Source: AWTP1-13 sp033764875 (GTDB lineage Bacteria; Pseudomonadota; Alphaproteobacteria; Rhizobiales; Hyphomicrobiaceae). Taken from it: a DNA stretch of 64,000 nucleotides. The notes beneath the pieces were generated by a model, which ran no database searches, was not told the origin of the DNA, and was given only the letters and a program-made list of their open reading frames with translations. Below are positions 52,877-62,817 of this stretch, in pieces. Location of the stretch: assembly GCA_033764875.1 (NCBI GenBank), contig JANRIO010000110.1, positions 1 to 64,000 on the forward strand. The letters run 5' to 3'. Position 1 is the stretch's first letter; each line of letters begins with the position of its first letter. The translations under genes and the position numbers were made by a program.

Positions 52877-54814
52877 ATGACGGACACCAAGAAGCCCGAA
52901 GGCACGATGCCGAAGGAAGCCAGCGCCCATACCTGCGCCCACAACAAATCCGTGCTGGCGAAGCTGCCCTTCGGCGACACGCAGGACTTCGCCGACGCCT
53001 CCCGCGGCTTCATCGCCACGCTGCCCGAGGTCGAGATCAGGAACGCAGAAGGGCGCGTCGTCTTCACACTGAAGGAGTATGCCTTCCTGGCCGCGGAGGA
53101 GGCGCCCGACACCGTCAATCCGAGCCTGTGGCGGCAAGCGCGCCTCAACATGCACAACGGCCTGTTCCAGGTGACGGACCGCATCTACCAGGTGCGCGGC
53201 TTCGACATCTCCAACATGACGATCATCGAAGGCAGCCGCGGCGTCATCGTCATCGACCCGCTCGTCTCCTGCGAGGTGGCGCGCGCCGGCCTCGAGCTGT
53301 ACTGGGCCAGCCGCGGCAAGCGGCCCGTCACGGCCGTCATCTACACGCACAGCCACACCGACCACTACGGCGGCGTGCGCGGCGTCCTCGACGAGGCCGA
53401 GGTCATCGCCGGCAACGTGCCCGTGTTCGCGCCCGACCGCTTCATGGAGGAGGTGACCAAGGAGAACGTGCTCGCCGGCAGCCCGATGGTGCGCCGCGCC
53501 ATGTTCCAGTTCGGCCCGATGCTGAGGAAGGGGCCGCGCGGCCAGGTGGATGCCGGGCTCGGCAAGGGCACCTCGCGCGGACTCGTGAGCCTTATTCCGC
53601 CGACCCACATCATCCGCGAGCCGCTCGAGACGCACGTCGTCGACGGCGTCGAGATCATCTTCCAGCTGACGCCCGAGACCGAGGCGCCGGCCGAGATGCA
53701 CATGTTCTATCCGGGCCTGCGGGCGCTGAACCTCGCCGAGAACGCGACCCACAACCTGCACAACATCTATCCCATCCGCGGCGCCCAGGTGCGCGACGCC
53801 AACGCCTGGGCCAAGTACCTCAACGAGGCGCGCGACAAGTTCGCGGTGAAGTCGGACGTGGTGTTCGCGCAGCATCACTGGCCGGTGTGGGGCACCTCGC
53901 GGCTGCTCGACTACATGGCCAAGCAGCGCGACGCCTACAAATACCTGCACGACCAGACGCTGCGCCTGATGAACCACGGCTGGAAATCCGGCGACATCGC
54001 CGAGGCGCTGGCCCTGCCGCGCAGCATCGAGACGGAGTGGCACGTGCGCGGCTACTACGGCACCTTCAGCCACAACGCCCGCTCCGTGTATCAGCGCTAT
54101 CTCGGCTGGTACGACGCCAACCCGGCGAACCTCAACCCGCTGCCGCCCGTCCCGCGGGCCAGGAAGATGGTCGAGTACATGGGCGGCGCGGCGGCCGCGA
54201 TCGCGCGCGCCCGGCAGGACTTCGAGAAGGGCGAGTACCGCTGGGTGGCGGATGCCATGAGCCAGGTCGTGTTCGCCGACCCGGCCAACCGCGAGGCGCG
54301 CGAGCTCGGCGCCGACGCCCTGGAGCAGCTGGGCTACCAGACGGAATCGGCCACCTGGCGCAATGCCTACCTGTTCGGCGCGCACGAGCTGCGCCACGGC
54401 CCCCCGCGCAACATGCCGGCGACGCGCGCCAACGTCGACGTGATCCGCGGCCTCACGCTCGATCTGTTCTTCGACTATCTCGGGATCCGCCTCAACGGCG
54501 ACAAGGCGGACGGCAAGACCATCCGCATCAACTGGACCTTCCCGGACATCGGGGAGACCTACGCGCTCAATCTGGAGAACTGCGCGCTCACCTACCTCGC
54601 CGGCCGGCACGCGCCGGAGGCGGATGCCCACGTCACGCTCGACCGCGGCGTGCTCAACCGCATCATCCTGCGCGAGCTGGCGCTCCCCGACGCGCTGGCC
54701 CAGGGCCTCGCCAAGGTCGAGGGCAACGTGATGAAGATCGCGGAGCTGTTCGGCCTGCTCGACGAGTTCGCCATGGGCTTCGAGATCGTGGAGCCCCTGG
54801 CGCCCCGACCCTGA
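52877..54814 (+). CDS. SdsA/Yjcs-type alkylsulfatase (metallo-beta-lactamase fold)
   Basis: 645 residues, matching the three-domain architecture of SdsA1-type alkylsulfatases: a metallo-beta-lactamase domain with H158-x-H160-x-D162-H163 in THSHTDHYGG, an alpha-helical dimerisation region (about 380-510; MRGYYGTFSHN-like RGYYGTFSHNAR) and a C-terminal SCP2-like domain (about 530-640). SdsA1 hydrolyses primary alkyl sulfates such as SDS; Yjcs-like members act similarly. There is no obvious signal peptide; secreted SdsA1 has one, so this form is probably cytoplasmic. The ATG has a GGAAGG site. Confidence 0.88.
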   Translation: MTDTKKPEGTMPKEASAHTCAHNKSVLAKLPFGDTQDFADASRGFIATLPEVEIRNAEGRVVFTLKEYAFLAAEEAPDTVNPSLWRQARLNMHNGLFQVTDRIYQVRGFDISNMTIIEGSRGVIVIDPLVSCEVARAGLELYWASRGKRPVTAVIYTHSHTDHYGGVRGVLDEAEVIAGNVPVFAPDRFMEEVTKENVLAGSPMVRRAMFQFGPMLRKGPRGQVDAGLGKGTSRGLVSLIPPTHIIREPLETHVVDGVEIIFQLTPETEAPAEMHMFYPGLRALNLAENATHNLHNIYPIRGAQVRDANAWAKYLNEARDKFAVKSDVVFAQHHWPVWGTSRLLDYMAKQRDAYKYLHDQTLRLMNHGWKSGDIAEALALPRSIETEWHVRGYYGTFSHNARSVYQRYLGWYDANPANLNPLPPVPRARKMVEYMGGAAAAIARARQDFEKGEYRWVADAMSQVVFADPANREARELGADALEQLGYQTESATWRNAYLFGAHELRHGPPRNMPATRANVDVIRGLTLDLFFDYLGIRLNGDKADGKTIRINWTFPDIGETYALNLENCALTYLAGRHAPEADAHVTLDRGVLNRIILRELALPDALAQGLAKVEGNVMKIAELFGLLDEFAMGFEIVEPLAPRP

Positions 54815-54831
54815 GCCCGCCAGGGGGCGCC
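54794..54831 (+). terminator. Hairpin at the end of the alkylsulfatase gene
   Basis: GGCGCCCC (54799-54806) and GGGGCGCC (54824-54831) can pair, with an alternative pairing CCCCTGG/CCAGGGG. It overlaps the last codons and lacks a T-run, so it is a weak terminator candidate. Confidence 0.3.
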
Positions 54832-55010
54832 CGCGGCCGCGCCTGGCTCGAGGCGCATGTCTCTTGCAGATCCCGGACTGGCGCCTCCGCGGCCTGCGGG
54901 CATGTGCGTGGCACCGGGCGAGGCGTCATGCAGGTGCCGCAGTTTCGCGTCCTAGTCGCGGGACGGCCGTCCCGCGTGTCCGTTGACAAGAGCCCGTTTG
55001 GAGGAAAGCC

Positions 55011-55442
55011 ATGACGTTCCGCCCCCGCCCGTTGCCTGCCGCCCTGCTGCTGGCGGCCCTCGCCTTCGCGCCCGGCCTGGCGCATGCCCAGAAGGCCGAG
55101 GACGCCTTCGGCGTCTGGCTCAATCCGGAGAACGGCTCCAACATCGAGATGTACAAGTGCGGCGCCGGCCTGTGCGCCAAGATCGTCAAGGTCACGGACG
55201 GCCAAAAGACCGACGACAAGAACCCCGACGCCGCCAAGCGCACGCAGCCCATCGTCGGCCTCGTCATCATGGCCGACGGCAAAAGGTCGGGCGACAACAA
55301 GTGGCAGGGCTCCCTCTACAATCGCGAGAATGGCAAGAGCTACTCCGGCACCATCACGGTGAAGAGCAAGGAGGCGCTGGACCTTTCCGGCTGCGTCGCG
55401 GCCGTGCTGTGCCGCACCGTCACCTGGACGCGGGTCAAATAG
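55011..55442 (+). CDS. DUF2147-family secreted protein
   Basis: 143 residues with a signal peptide (ALLLAALAFAPGLAHAQ) and the DUF2147 domain (AFGVWLNPENGSNIEMYKCGAGLCAKIV is split here into GVWLNPENGSNIEMYKCG and LCAKIVKV; later SGCVAAVLCRTVTWTRV). The family is periplasmic, with function unknown, and contains lipocalin-like beta barrels. GGAGG stands before the ATG. Confidence 0.88.
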   Translation: MTFRPRPLPAALLLAALAFAPGLAHAQKAEDAFGVWLNPENGSNIEMYKCGAGLCAKIVKVTDGQKTDDKNPDAAKRTQPIVGLVIMADGKRSGDNKWQGSLYNRENGKSYSGTITVKSKEALDLSGCVAAVLCRTVTWTRVK

Positions 55443-55608
55443 GGGCCCCGCTTCGGACCCTGCCGCCGTCGGGGTGATGCGCAGGACAGCGAAGGCGAGG
55501 CTTGGCGCAGATCGCAGGCGGTCGCGGCGGTTGCGGTTTGTGCCGGCAGGCGTCTTGCGCTAGCCTCGGCCGGGAAAACAACAAAATCTGGAAACGCTGG
55601 AGGCTGCC

Positions 55609-57000
55609 ATGACCATGGCTGCGACCACCACGGCCCCCAAGGGCAAGGCATCCGCCGAGCGAAGCATCGACCACATCCCCGGCGAGAACGGCTGGCCGAT
55701 CGTCGGCAATACGCTGACAGTGCTGAAGGATCCGCTCGCCGCCGCCGACCGCATGTACAAGCTCTACGGCCCAGTCTACCGCAGCCGGGTGTTCGGCATC
55801 CGCAGCGTGTCCCTGATCGGGCCCGACGCCAACGAGCTCGTCCTGTTCGACCGCGACAAGAACTTCTCCTCGCACGGCGGCTGGGGGCCGATCCTCGATC
55901 GCGTCTTCCCCCGCGGCCTGATGCTGATGGATTTCGACGAGCACCGCCTGCACCGCAAGGCGCTGGGCGTCGCCTTCAAGCCCACCGCCATGAAGATCCA
56001 CCTGGACGCGCTGAACGACGGCATCAGCGCCCGCATCGCCGAGTGGCATCTGGCGGGCTCGGGCCAGGGCGGGGCGACCGATATGGCCTTCTACCCGGCC
56101 ATCAAGCAGCTCACGCTGGACCTCGCCGCCAGCTCCTTCCTCGGCATCAGCCTCGGGGAGGAGGCGCAGGCCATCAACCGCGCCTTCGTCGACATGCTGC
56201 AGGCCTCCGTCGCCGTCATCCGCAGCCCTGTGCCCGGCACCAAGATGCATCGCGGCGTCAAGGCCCGCGCATTCATGATGGAGTTTTTCGCGCGCGAGAT
56301 CCCGGCCCGCCGCAAGAGGGAAGCCAGCGACCTGTTCACCGAGCTGTGCCACGCCAGCAAGGAGGACGGCTCGCTGCTGACGGATCAGGAGATCATGGAC
56401 CACATGAACTTCCTGATGCTGGCGGCCCACGACACGCTGACCTCATCCGTGACGTCGCTGGTCTACCTGCTCGCCAAGAACCCCGAGTGGCAGGACAAGC
56501 TGCGCCAGGAGATGCTGGGTCTCGGCCTGCCCCCGCGCAGCCCCCTCCCCTACGAGCGCCTCGGCGAGCTGGAGCTGCTCGAGATGGCCTTCAAGGAGGC
56601 CATGCGCATCAACCCGCCGGTGCCGGGCATCCCGCGCCGAGCCGTGCGCGACTTCACTTTCATGGGCCACCACATCCCTGCCGGCACCCGCGTCGGCATC
56701 AACCCGCTCTACACCCACCGCATGCCGGACGTGTGGCCCGACCCGGAGAGGTTCGATCCCTTGCGCTTCACGGACGAGGCGGTCAGGCAGCGGCACAAGT
56801 TCGCCTGGATCCCCTACGGCGGCGGCGCCCACATGTGCCTCGGGCTGCACTTTGCCTACATGCAGGCCAAGTGCTTCTTCTACCATCTCCTCACCACCAG
56901 CCGGGTCACGGTCGCCGAGGGCTACGTGCCCGCGATGCAGATGTGGCCGATCCCGCGCCCCAAGGACGGCCTGCCGATCCGGCTCGAGCGGCTAAGGTGA
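55609..57000 (+). CDS. Cytochrome P450
   Basis: 463 residues. I-helix AAHDTLTS with the acid-alcohol-type pair His-Asp-Thr rather than Glu-Thr; K-helix ExxR in FKEAMR; haem loop WIPYGGGAHMCLG with Cys410, where Tyr-Gly-Gly-Gly replaces the usual Phe-Gly and Ala-His replaces Gly-x-Arg. The N-terminal 40 residues have no membrane anchor, so it is soluble. It resembles the CYP class that hydroxylates sterols or long-chain compounds (GLMLMDFDEHRLHRK). Redox partners are not adjacent. Confidence 0.9.
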   Translation: MTMAATTTAPKGKASAERSIDHIPGENGWPIVGNTLTVLKDPLAAADRMYKLYGPVYRSRVFGIRSVSLIGPDANELVLFDRDKNFSSHGGWGPILDRVFPRGLMLMDFDEHRLHRKALGVAFKPTAMKIHLDALNDGISARIAEWHLAGSGQGGATDMAFYPAIKQLTLDLAASSFLGISLGEEAQAINRAFVDMLQASVAVIRSPVPGTKMHRGVKARAFMMEFFAREIPARRKREASDLFTELCHASKEDGSLLTDQEIMDHMNFLMLAAHDTLTSSVTSLVYLLAKNPEWQDKLRQEMLGLGLPPRSPLPYERLGELELLEMAFKEAMRINPPVPGIPRRAVRDFTFMGHHIPAGTRVGINPLYTHRMPDVWPDPERFDPLRFTDEAVRQRHKFAWIPYGGGAHMCLGLHFAYMQAKCFFYHLLTTSRVTVAEGYVPAMQMWPIPRPKDGLPIRLERLR

Positions 57001-57031
57001 GGCCGCTCGGCCGATCGCTTCGTGCGGCTGG

Positions 57032-57493
57032 CTATTTCTTGTTCACGCTGGCGATCTCACGTGCGATCTCGCTGGCCTGGGCCGACGTAAGCTGCGCCCA
57101 AAAGGCCGAGAAGCCGGCGCCTTTGTCGACCATGATGTGAACGGTCTGGCCAGAAGCGAAGCGCGCTTTGCGATCGATGAAGCTGGAGTTTTTTCCCGAC
57201 CAGCTCCCCAGATTGATGGAATGCTCGCCCGGCGGAACTTGAAAGGTGCGGGTGCTGCAAAGTGGCGAGGCGCCTAGCCTCTTGTCACCCAAGTAAACAT
57301 AGTGATCGGCGGCAGGAATCTTGAGCCCTGTCAGCAGTGTAATGTTGAGGCATTTGTGATGGACGACAAGCTGGGCACCTTCGCTGCGCTTCTGCGGGGC
57401 GTTGCCCTTCTGCTGGGCCTGGCCTGTCTCGGGTGAGAGGACCAGCCCAAGGGCAAGCGCCAAAGCAATGGTTTGCGACACGCGAGACTGCAT
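57032..57493 (-). CDS. Secreted protein of unknown function
   Basis: 153 residues with a signal peptide (SQTIALALALGLVLSPETGQAQ) and a central beta-rich part containing two Cys (CLNITLL; SPLCSTRTFQVPPGEHSINLG). The latter phrase has the look of a PEGA-type or carrier-binding surface motif (YVYLGDKRLG...VPPGEHSI). The ATG at 57493 has GAGGA upstream; a GTG five codons earlier is possible. It converges on the P450 gene with about 30 bases between. Confidence 0.65.
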   Translation of the reverse strand: MQSRVSQTIALALALGLVLSPETGQAQQKGNAPQKRSEGAQLVVHHKCLNITLLTGLKIPAADHYVYLGDKRLGASPLCSTRTFQVPPGEHSINLGSWSGKNSSFIDRKARFASGQTVHIMVDKGAGFSAFWAQLTSAQASEIAREIASVNKK

Positions 57494-57878
57494 CGGTTCC
57501 TCAATCACAAAAACTCAAGCAAGCGTTTCAGTGCATATACGCGGCGCCCCCAAACCTTAAGCGGCCGTTACATTTGCGAAGCGATTTCAGCATGGCGGTT
57601 GCGCTTGTGCCGCACGTCACGCAACGAAATTGCTCAGAGTGCCCAAGGTCGCGGCGGCGATGTCGGCGTTCATGGCCCGGCCTACCACGATCTTGCGTCT
57701 ATGCTGCGGGTGCGAACACATCTGCTCCCGACACGGTGGGCCATGACGGAAACTTAAGATTTGCGCGAATTGCGATGTGCCATTGACTCTGGCATCCCGT
57801 AGTCTGGCGCGCGGAAACGGATGCACAGGTCTTGCATTGATCCAGCGCAAGCCAGACGCGACCAGCCGGAGCGCCTTG
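57494..57878. other. Intergenic region between the secreted protein and the indolepyruvate oxidoreductase
   Basis: About 385 bases, divergent arrangement, so it should hold two promoters. The sequence is less GC-rich than its surroundings. I see a possible -35 (TTGACT near 57783) without a convincing -10, and no gene. Confidence 0.35.
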
Positions 57879-60800
57879 ATGCCGAAGAACACCGTTACGC
57901 TCGAAGACAAGTACGCCCTCGACGAGAGCCGCCAGATCCTGACGGGCACGCAGGCCATCGTGCGGCTGACCCTGATGCAGCGGGCGCGCGACGCGAAGGC
58001 CGGGCTCAACACGGCAGGCTACGTGACGGGCTACCGCGGCTCCCCCATCGCCTCGCTGGAAAGCGCCATGCTGCGCACCAGGCCGCTGCTGGAAGCGAAC
58101 CACATCAAGTTCATGGCCGGCCTCAACGAGGACCTGGCGGCGACCGCGCTGTGGGGCAGCCAGCAGGCGGAGCTGAGGGGCGAGGGCAAGTACGACGGCG
58201 TGTTCGGCATCTGGTACGGCAAGGGGCCGGGCGTCGACCGCACCGGCGACGTGTTCCGCCACGCCAACCATGCCGGCACCTCCAAGCACGGCGGCGTCCT
58301 TGCCCTGATGGGCGACGACCATACCTGCGAGAGCTCGACCAGCGCCCACCAGTCGGAGTTCGCCTTCCTCGACTACATGATGCCGATCCTGAACCCGGCC
58401 GGCGTGCAGGAGATCCTCGACTACGGCATCCTGGGGTTCGCCCTGTCGCGCTATGCGGGCGTGTGGGTCGGCATCAAGTGCGTGAAGGACAACATCGAGG
58501 CCACCGCCACCGTCGATGGCCGCCTCGACCGCATCGAGGTGAAGGTTCCGGAGGATTTCACGCCGCCGCCCGGCGGCCTCAACATTCGCTTGGGCGACCA
58601 GGCGCTCGACAAGGAGGCCCGCCTCCAGGACTTCAAGCGGCCTGCCATCCTGGCCTTCGCGCGGGCCAACAAGCTCGACCGCATCGTGACGTCGGGCGGG
58701 CCCAACGCGAAGATCGGCATCATCACCACGGGCAAGAGCTACCTCGACGTGCGCCAGGCGCTGGACGAGCTCGGCATCGACGAGGTGGCCTGCAACGCGC
58801 TGGGCTTGCGCATCTACAAGGTCGGCATGACCTGGCCGCTGGAGCCGCAGGGCGTGCTCAAGTTCGCGCAAGGCCTCGACCTGGTGCTGGTGGTGGAGGA
58901 GAAGCGCTCGCTGATCGAGACCCAGGTCAAGGAGCAGCTCTACGACCTTGACCAGCGCCCGCGCGTCCTCGGCAAGAAGGACGAGAACGAGCAGTGGCTG
59001 TTCCCGGCCAAGTATGCGCTCGACCCCACCGACATCGCCATCAAGGTCGGCGAGAGGCTGATCCGGTTCGGTGCCGGCGACAGCGTCAAGGACAAGGTCG
59101 CCGAGCTCAAGCGCCTCAAGGGCAACAGCCCGCACGCGGCGGAAGCCGCCACCCGCATCCCCTACTTCTGCCCCGGCTGCCCGCACAACTCCTCGACCGT
59201 CGTGCCGCAGGGCTCGCGCGCCTATGCCGGCATCGGCTGCCACTACATGGCGCACTGGATGGACCGCTCCACCGAGGGCTTCACCCAGATGGGCGGCGAG
59301 GGCTCCAACTGGATCGGCGAGGCGCCGTTCTCCAAGACCAAGCATGTCTTCCAGAACCTCGGCGACGGCACCTACATCCACTCGGGGAGCCTTGCCATCC
59401 GCGCCGCGCGCGCCGCCGGCGTCAACATCACCTACAAGATCCTCTACAACGACGCCGTCGCCATGACCGGCGGCCAGACGCTGGACGGCGGCATGACCGT
59501 GCCGATGATCCTGCGCCAGGTCATGGCCGAGGGCGTGGAGAAGGTGGTGCTCGTCACCGACGAGCCGCACAAGTACCCCGAGGGCTACATCCCGGCCGAG
59601 GTGCCGATCTACGACCGCGGCGACCTGCAGCGCGTCCAGCGCGAATTGCGCGAGGTGCCCGGCGTCTCGGTGCTGCTCTACGACCAGACGTGCGCGGCCG
59701 AGAAGCGGCGCCGCAGGAAGCGCGGCGCCATCCCCGATCCCGACAGGCGCGTGTTCATCAATCCGGCCGTGTGCGAGGGCTGCGGCGACTGCGGCGTCAA
59801 GTCGAACTGCGTGGCGGTGGCCCCGCTCGAGACCGAGCTCGGCACCAAGAGGCAGATCGACCAGTCCGCCTGCAACAAGGACTTCTCCTGCCTCAACGGC
59901 TTCTGCCCGAGCTTCGTCACGGTCAACGGTGCGCGCGTGCGCAAGGCGGCCAAGCCGACGGCGTCCGGGGTCGACGCCATGGGCGCCCTGCTGAAGAGCG
60001 TTCCCGAGCCGCGCCATCCGAGCCTCGATCATCCCTACGCCATGCTCGTCACCGGCGTCGGCGGCACCGGCGTCGTGACCATCTCGGCGGTGCTGGGCCA
60101 GGCCGCCCACATCGAGGGCAAGGGTTTCGGCGCCATCGACATGACGGGCCTCGCGCAGAAGGGCGGCGCCGTGGCCTGCCATATGCGCGTTGCGCGCGAT
60201 GCCAGCCAGATCCACGCCATCCGCTCCGGCGTCGCCGGCGCCGACCTGATCATCGGCTGCGACCTGATCGTCACTGCCTCCAACAAGGTGCTCGAGACGG
60301 TCAAGCCAGACCACACCGCGATCGTGTTCTCCGACTACGAGATGCACACGGCCGCCTTCACCCGCGACGCCGCCTTCAAGGTGCCGGGCGGGGCGCTGCG
60401 CAATGCCATCCTGGAGCGTGCCGGCAAGGGCCCGGTGCATCATTTCGATGCCCACACGGCGGCCGTGAAGCTGTTCGGCGACTCGATCGCCGCCAACATG
60501 TTCCTGCTGGGCTTCGCCTACCAGAAGGGCCACCTGCCGATCGGCGCGGCCGCCATCGAGGAGGCGATCGTGCTCAACGGCGCCGCCGTCGAGATGAGCC
60601 GCAACGCCTTCCGCATGGGCCGGCTTGCCGCCCATGACAAGGCGGCGGTGGAGCGCCTCGTCGGGCCGGTCGCGGCTCCGGCGGCGCCCAAGCGCACGCT
60701 TGCAGAGACGGTCGAGACGCGGGCTGGCATGCTCGCTGCCTACCAGGACGAGACCCTGGCCAGGCGCTACCGCGACCTCGTTGCCCGCGTCGCCGCTGCC

Positions 60801-61358
60801 GAGAAGGCCAAGACGCCGGGCCGCTCCGGCCTCGCCGAGGCCGTGGCCAAGGGCTACTTCAAGCTGCTCGCCTACAAGGACGAGTACGAGGTCGCCCGCC
60901 TGTACGCGAGCCCCGAGTTCGCCAAGGCGCTCTCGGACCAGTTCGAGACGCACGGCAAGCTGCAGTTCCACCTGGCCCCGCCGCTCATCTCGTTCCGGCG
61001 CACGGACGCCGGCGAGCCGAGGAAGATCAAGCTCGGGGCCTGGATGCTGCCCGTGTTCCGCCTGCTCGCAAAGGGCAAGGCGCTACGCGGCACGGTCTGG
61101 GACGTGTTCGGCTACACCCACGAGCGCCGCATAGAGCGGCAGATGATCGCCGACTACGAGGCGCTGGTCGGCGAGCTGATCGAGCGGTTGGATGCGGGCC
61201 GGCACGCCACCGCCGTCGCGCTGGCGACGCTGCCCCTCGACATCAAGGGCTTCGGCCACGTCAAGCTGAAGAGCTACGACAAGGCCAAGAGCCGCGAGGC
61301 GCAGCTTCTGGCCCAGCTCCGGAGCCCCACGCCGACGCTGCTCAAGGCTGCAGAGTAG
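57879..61358 (+). CDS. Indolepyruvate ferredoxin oxidoreductase, fused alpha-beta type
   Basis: 1159 residues, the single-chain proteobacterial form. The N-terminal 400 residues are the pyrimidine-binding (POR_N-like) domain (TGYRGSPIASLE; GDDHTCESST), followed by the thiamine-PP-binding domain with C-P-G-C-P-H (CPGCPHNSST) and GGEGSNWIGEAPF. A cysteine pattern (CEGCGDCGVKSNC ... CLNGFC) holds a 4Fe-4S cluster. From about 720 is the gamma (POR) domain (VTGVGGTGVVTISAVLG), and the last 200 residues are DUF6537. It decarboxylates aryl-pyruvates oxidatively to aryl-acetyl-CoA. The start at 57879 has CGGAG upstream; an upstream start 102 bases earlier lacks support. Confidence 0.92.
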   Translation: MPKNTVTLEDKYALDESRQILTGTQAIVRLTLMQRARDAKAGLNTAGYVTGYRGSPIASLESAMLRTRPLLEANHIKFMAGLNEDLAATALWGSQQAELRGEGKYDGVFGIWYGKGPGVDRTGDVFRHANHAGTSKHGGVLALMGDDHTCESSTSAHQSEFAFLDYMMPILNPAGVQEILDYGILGFALSRYAGVWVGIKCVKDNIEATATVDGRLDRIEVKVPEDFTPPPGGLNIRLGDQALDKEARLQDFKRPAILAFARANKLDRIVTSGGPNAKIGIITTGKSYLDVRQALDELGIDEVACNALGLRIYKVGMTWPLEPQGVLKFAQGLDLVLVVEEKRSLIETQVKEQLYDLDQRPRVLGKKDENEQWLFPAKYALDPTDIAIKVGERLIRFGAGDSVKDKVAELKRLKGNSPHAAEAATRIPYFCPGCPHNSSTVVPQGSRAYAGIGCHYMAHWMDRSTEGFTQMGGEGSNWIGEAPFSKTKHVFQNLGDGTYIHSGSLAIRAARAAGVNITYKILYNDAVAMTGGQTLDGGMTVPMILRQVMAEGVEKVVLVTDEPHKYPEGYIPAEVPIYDRGDLQRVQRELREVPGVSVLLYDQTCAAEKRRRRKRGAIPDPDRRVFINPAVCEGCGDCGVKSNCVAVAPLETELGTKRQIDQSACNKDFSCLNGFCPSFVTVNGARVRKAAKPTASGVDAMGALLKSVPEPRHPSLDHPYAMLVTGVGGTGVVTISAVLGQAAHIEGKGFGAIDMTGLAQKGGAVACHMRVARDASQIHAIRSGVAGADLIIGCDLIVTASNKVLETVKPDHTAIVFSDYEMHTAAFTRDAAFKVPGGALRNAILERAGKGPVHHFDAHTAAVKLFGDSIAANMFLLGFAYQKGHLPIGAAAIEEAIVLNGAAVEMSRNAFRMGRLAAHDKAAVERLVGPVAAPAAPKRTLAETVETRAGMLAAYQDETLARRYRDLVARVAAAEKAKTPGRSGLAEAVAKGYFKLLAYKDEYEVARLYASPEFAKALSDQFETHGKLQFHLAPPLISFRRTDAGEPRKIKLGAWMLPVFRLLAKGKALRGTVWDVFGYTHERRIERQMIADYEALVGELIERLDAGRHATAVALATLPLDIKGFGHVKLKSYDKAKSREAQLLAQLRSPTPTLLKAAE

Positions 61359-61376
61359 GCGGCGGGCCCGCTTCAC

Positions 61377-61404
61377 GCGCCCGTGCCCTGGCCGGGACGG
61401 GCGC
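61377..61404. terminator. Hairpin between convergent genes
   Basis: GCGCCCGT (61377-61384) and ACGGGCGC (61397-61404) form an eight-pair stem with a 12-base loop, in the 100 bases separating two convergent genes. No T-run follows on either strand. Confidence 0.4.
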
Positions 61405-61462
61405 TGCGCGGCCCTCCGGGAGACAGATGGACGCCTAGCGCGGGCCGGGCGCGGCTGCAACC

Positions 61463-62779
61463 TTACTCGGCCGCGACCGGCATCTCGGAGCGAGCGGCCT
61501 TGGTGCCTTCCATGATGGCGGTCACGCCCATGCCGCCGGCGGTGCACACCGAGATCAGGCCGCGACCGCCGTTGACCGAGAGCAGCTTGGCGAGGTTGCC
61601 GATGATGCGCGCGCCCGTCGCCGCGAACGGATGCCCGACGGCGAGGCTCGAGCCCATGACGTTGAGCTTGGCGCGGTCGATGGAGCCCAGCGGCCTGTCG
61701 CGCCCGAGCCGGTCGCGGCAGTAGGCCGGATCCTCCCACGCCTTCAGCGTGGCCAGCACCTGCGCCGCGAACGCCTCGTGGATCTCGTAGAAGTCGAAGT
61801 CCTGCAGGCTCAAGCCGGCCCGCTCCAGCATGCGCGCCACGGCGACGGTGGGCGCCATCAGCAGGCCCTCGCCGTGCACGAAGTCGACCGCCGCGTTCTG
61901 CGTGTGCGTCAGGTAGGCCTGCGCGCTGAGACCGTGCTTGGCCGCCCACTCCTCGGAAGCGAGCAGAACGCACGCCGCGCCGTCGGTGAGCGGCGTCGAG
62001 TTGGCGGCCGTGAGCGTTGCCCGCTCGCTCTTGTCGAAGGCGGTCTTGAGCGTCGCCATCTTCTCGAGGCTGATGTCCTCACGCAGGTTGTTGTCGCGGT
62101 AGACGCCGGCGAACGGCACGACGAGATCGTCCATCCAGCCCGCGCGATAGGCCGCCGCCGCCTTGTGGTGGCTCTCGAAGGCGAGCTGGTCCTGCTCGGC
62201 GCGCGTCACGCTCCAGTCCTGCGCCATCAGCTCCGTGTGCTGGCCCATGGACAGGCCCGTGCGCGGCTCGCCCGTCGACGGCGGCAATGGGGCCAGCTCG
62301 GCCAGCGACAGGCCCTTGAAGGCGCCGAGGCGATCGCCGAGCGACTTGGCGTTCTGCGCCTCCACGAGCCGCTTGGCGAAGCGCTGCTTGAACACGATGG
62401 GCGCATCCGACGTGGTGTCGGAGCCGACCGCGATGCCGCACTCGATCTCGCCGGCTGCGATCTTGGCCGCGATGGCGCCCGCCGCCTGCAGGCTGGTGCC
62501 GCAGGCCTGCTGCATGGTGACGCCCGGCGTCGAGGGTGCGAGCTTCGTGTTGAGCACGGCCTCGCGGGCGAGGTTCCAGTCGCGCGAGTGCGAGACCACC
62601 GCGCCGCCCGTCACCTCGTCGATATGCAGGCCCGCGAGGTTGTATTTCTCGACGAGCCCGTTCAGCGCCGCCGACATCATGTCGAGGTTCGACTGGTCGG
62701 CATAGAGCGTGTTGGAGCGGCAGAAGGGAATGCGCACGCCGCCGATGACGGCGACCTTGCGGAGGCTGGCTGGTTGCAT
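61463..62779 (-). CDS. fadA: Acetyl-CoA C-acyltransferase (thiolase), FadA/FadI type
   Basis: 438 residues. The catalytic Cys is in MQQACGTS, the His in EIHEAFAAQ and the second Cys in CTAGGMG, all canonical. The ATG at 62779 has GGAGAGAG at good spacing; an ATG five codons upstream is closer to the fadB stop. It performs the last step of beta-oxidation, releasing acetyl-CoA. It is 38 bases downstream of the fadB-like gene. Confidence 0.9.
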   Translation of the reverse strand: MQPASLRKVAVIGGVRIPFCRSNTLYADQSNLDMMSAALNGLVEKYNLAGLHIDEVTGGAVVSHSRDWNLAREAVLNTKLAPSTPGVTMQQACGTSLQAAGAIAAKIAAGEIECGIAVGSDTTSDAPIVFKQRFAKRLVEAQNAKSLGDRLGAFKGLSLAELAPLPPSTGEPRTGLSMGQHTELMAQDWSVTRAEQDQLAFESHHKAAAAYRAGWMDDLVVPFAGVYRDNNLREDISLEKMATLKTAFDKSERATLTAANSTPLTDGAACVLLASEEWAAKHGLSAQAYLTHTQNAAVDFVHGEGLLMAPTVAVARMLERAGLSLQDFDFYEIHEAFAAQVLATLKAWEDPAYCRDRLGRDRPLGSIDRAKLNVMGSSLAVGHPFAATGARIIGNLAKLLSVNGGRGLISVCTAGGMGVTAIMEGTKAARSEMPVAAE

Positions 62780-62817
62780 CGGAACTCTCTCCATCGGCTC
62801 GCCGAAGCGATTGCCTC

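Noticed and set aside
57699..60971. Thousand-codon open frame opposite the indolepyruvate oxidoreductase
   Set aside because: It is a shadow of the GC-skewed third codon positions of the sense gene; low complexity and no recognisable domain.
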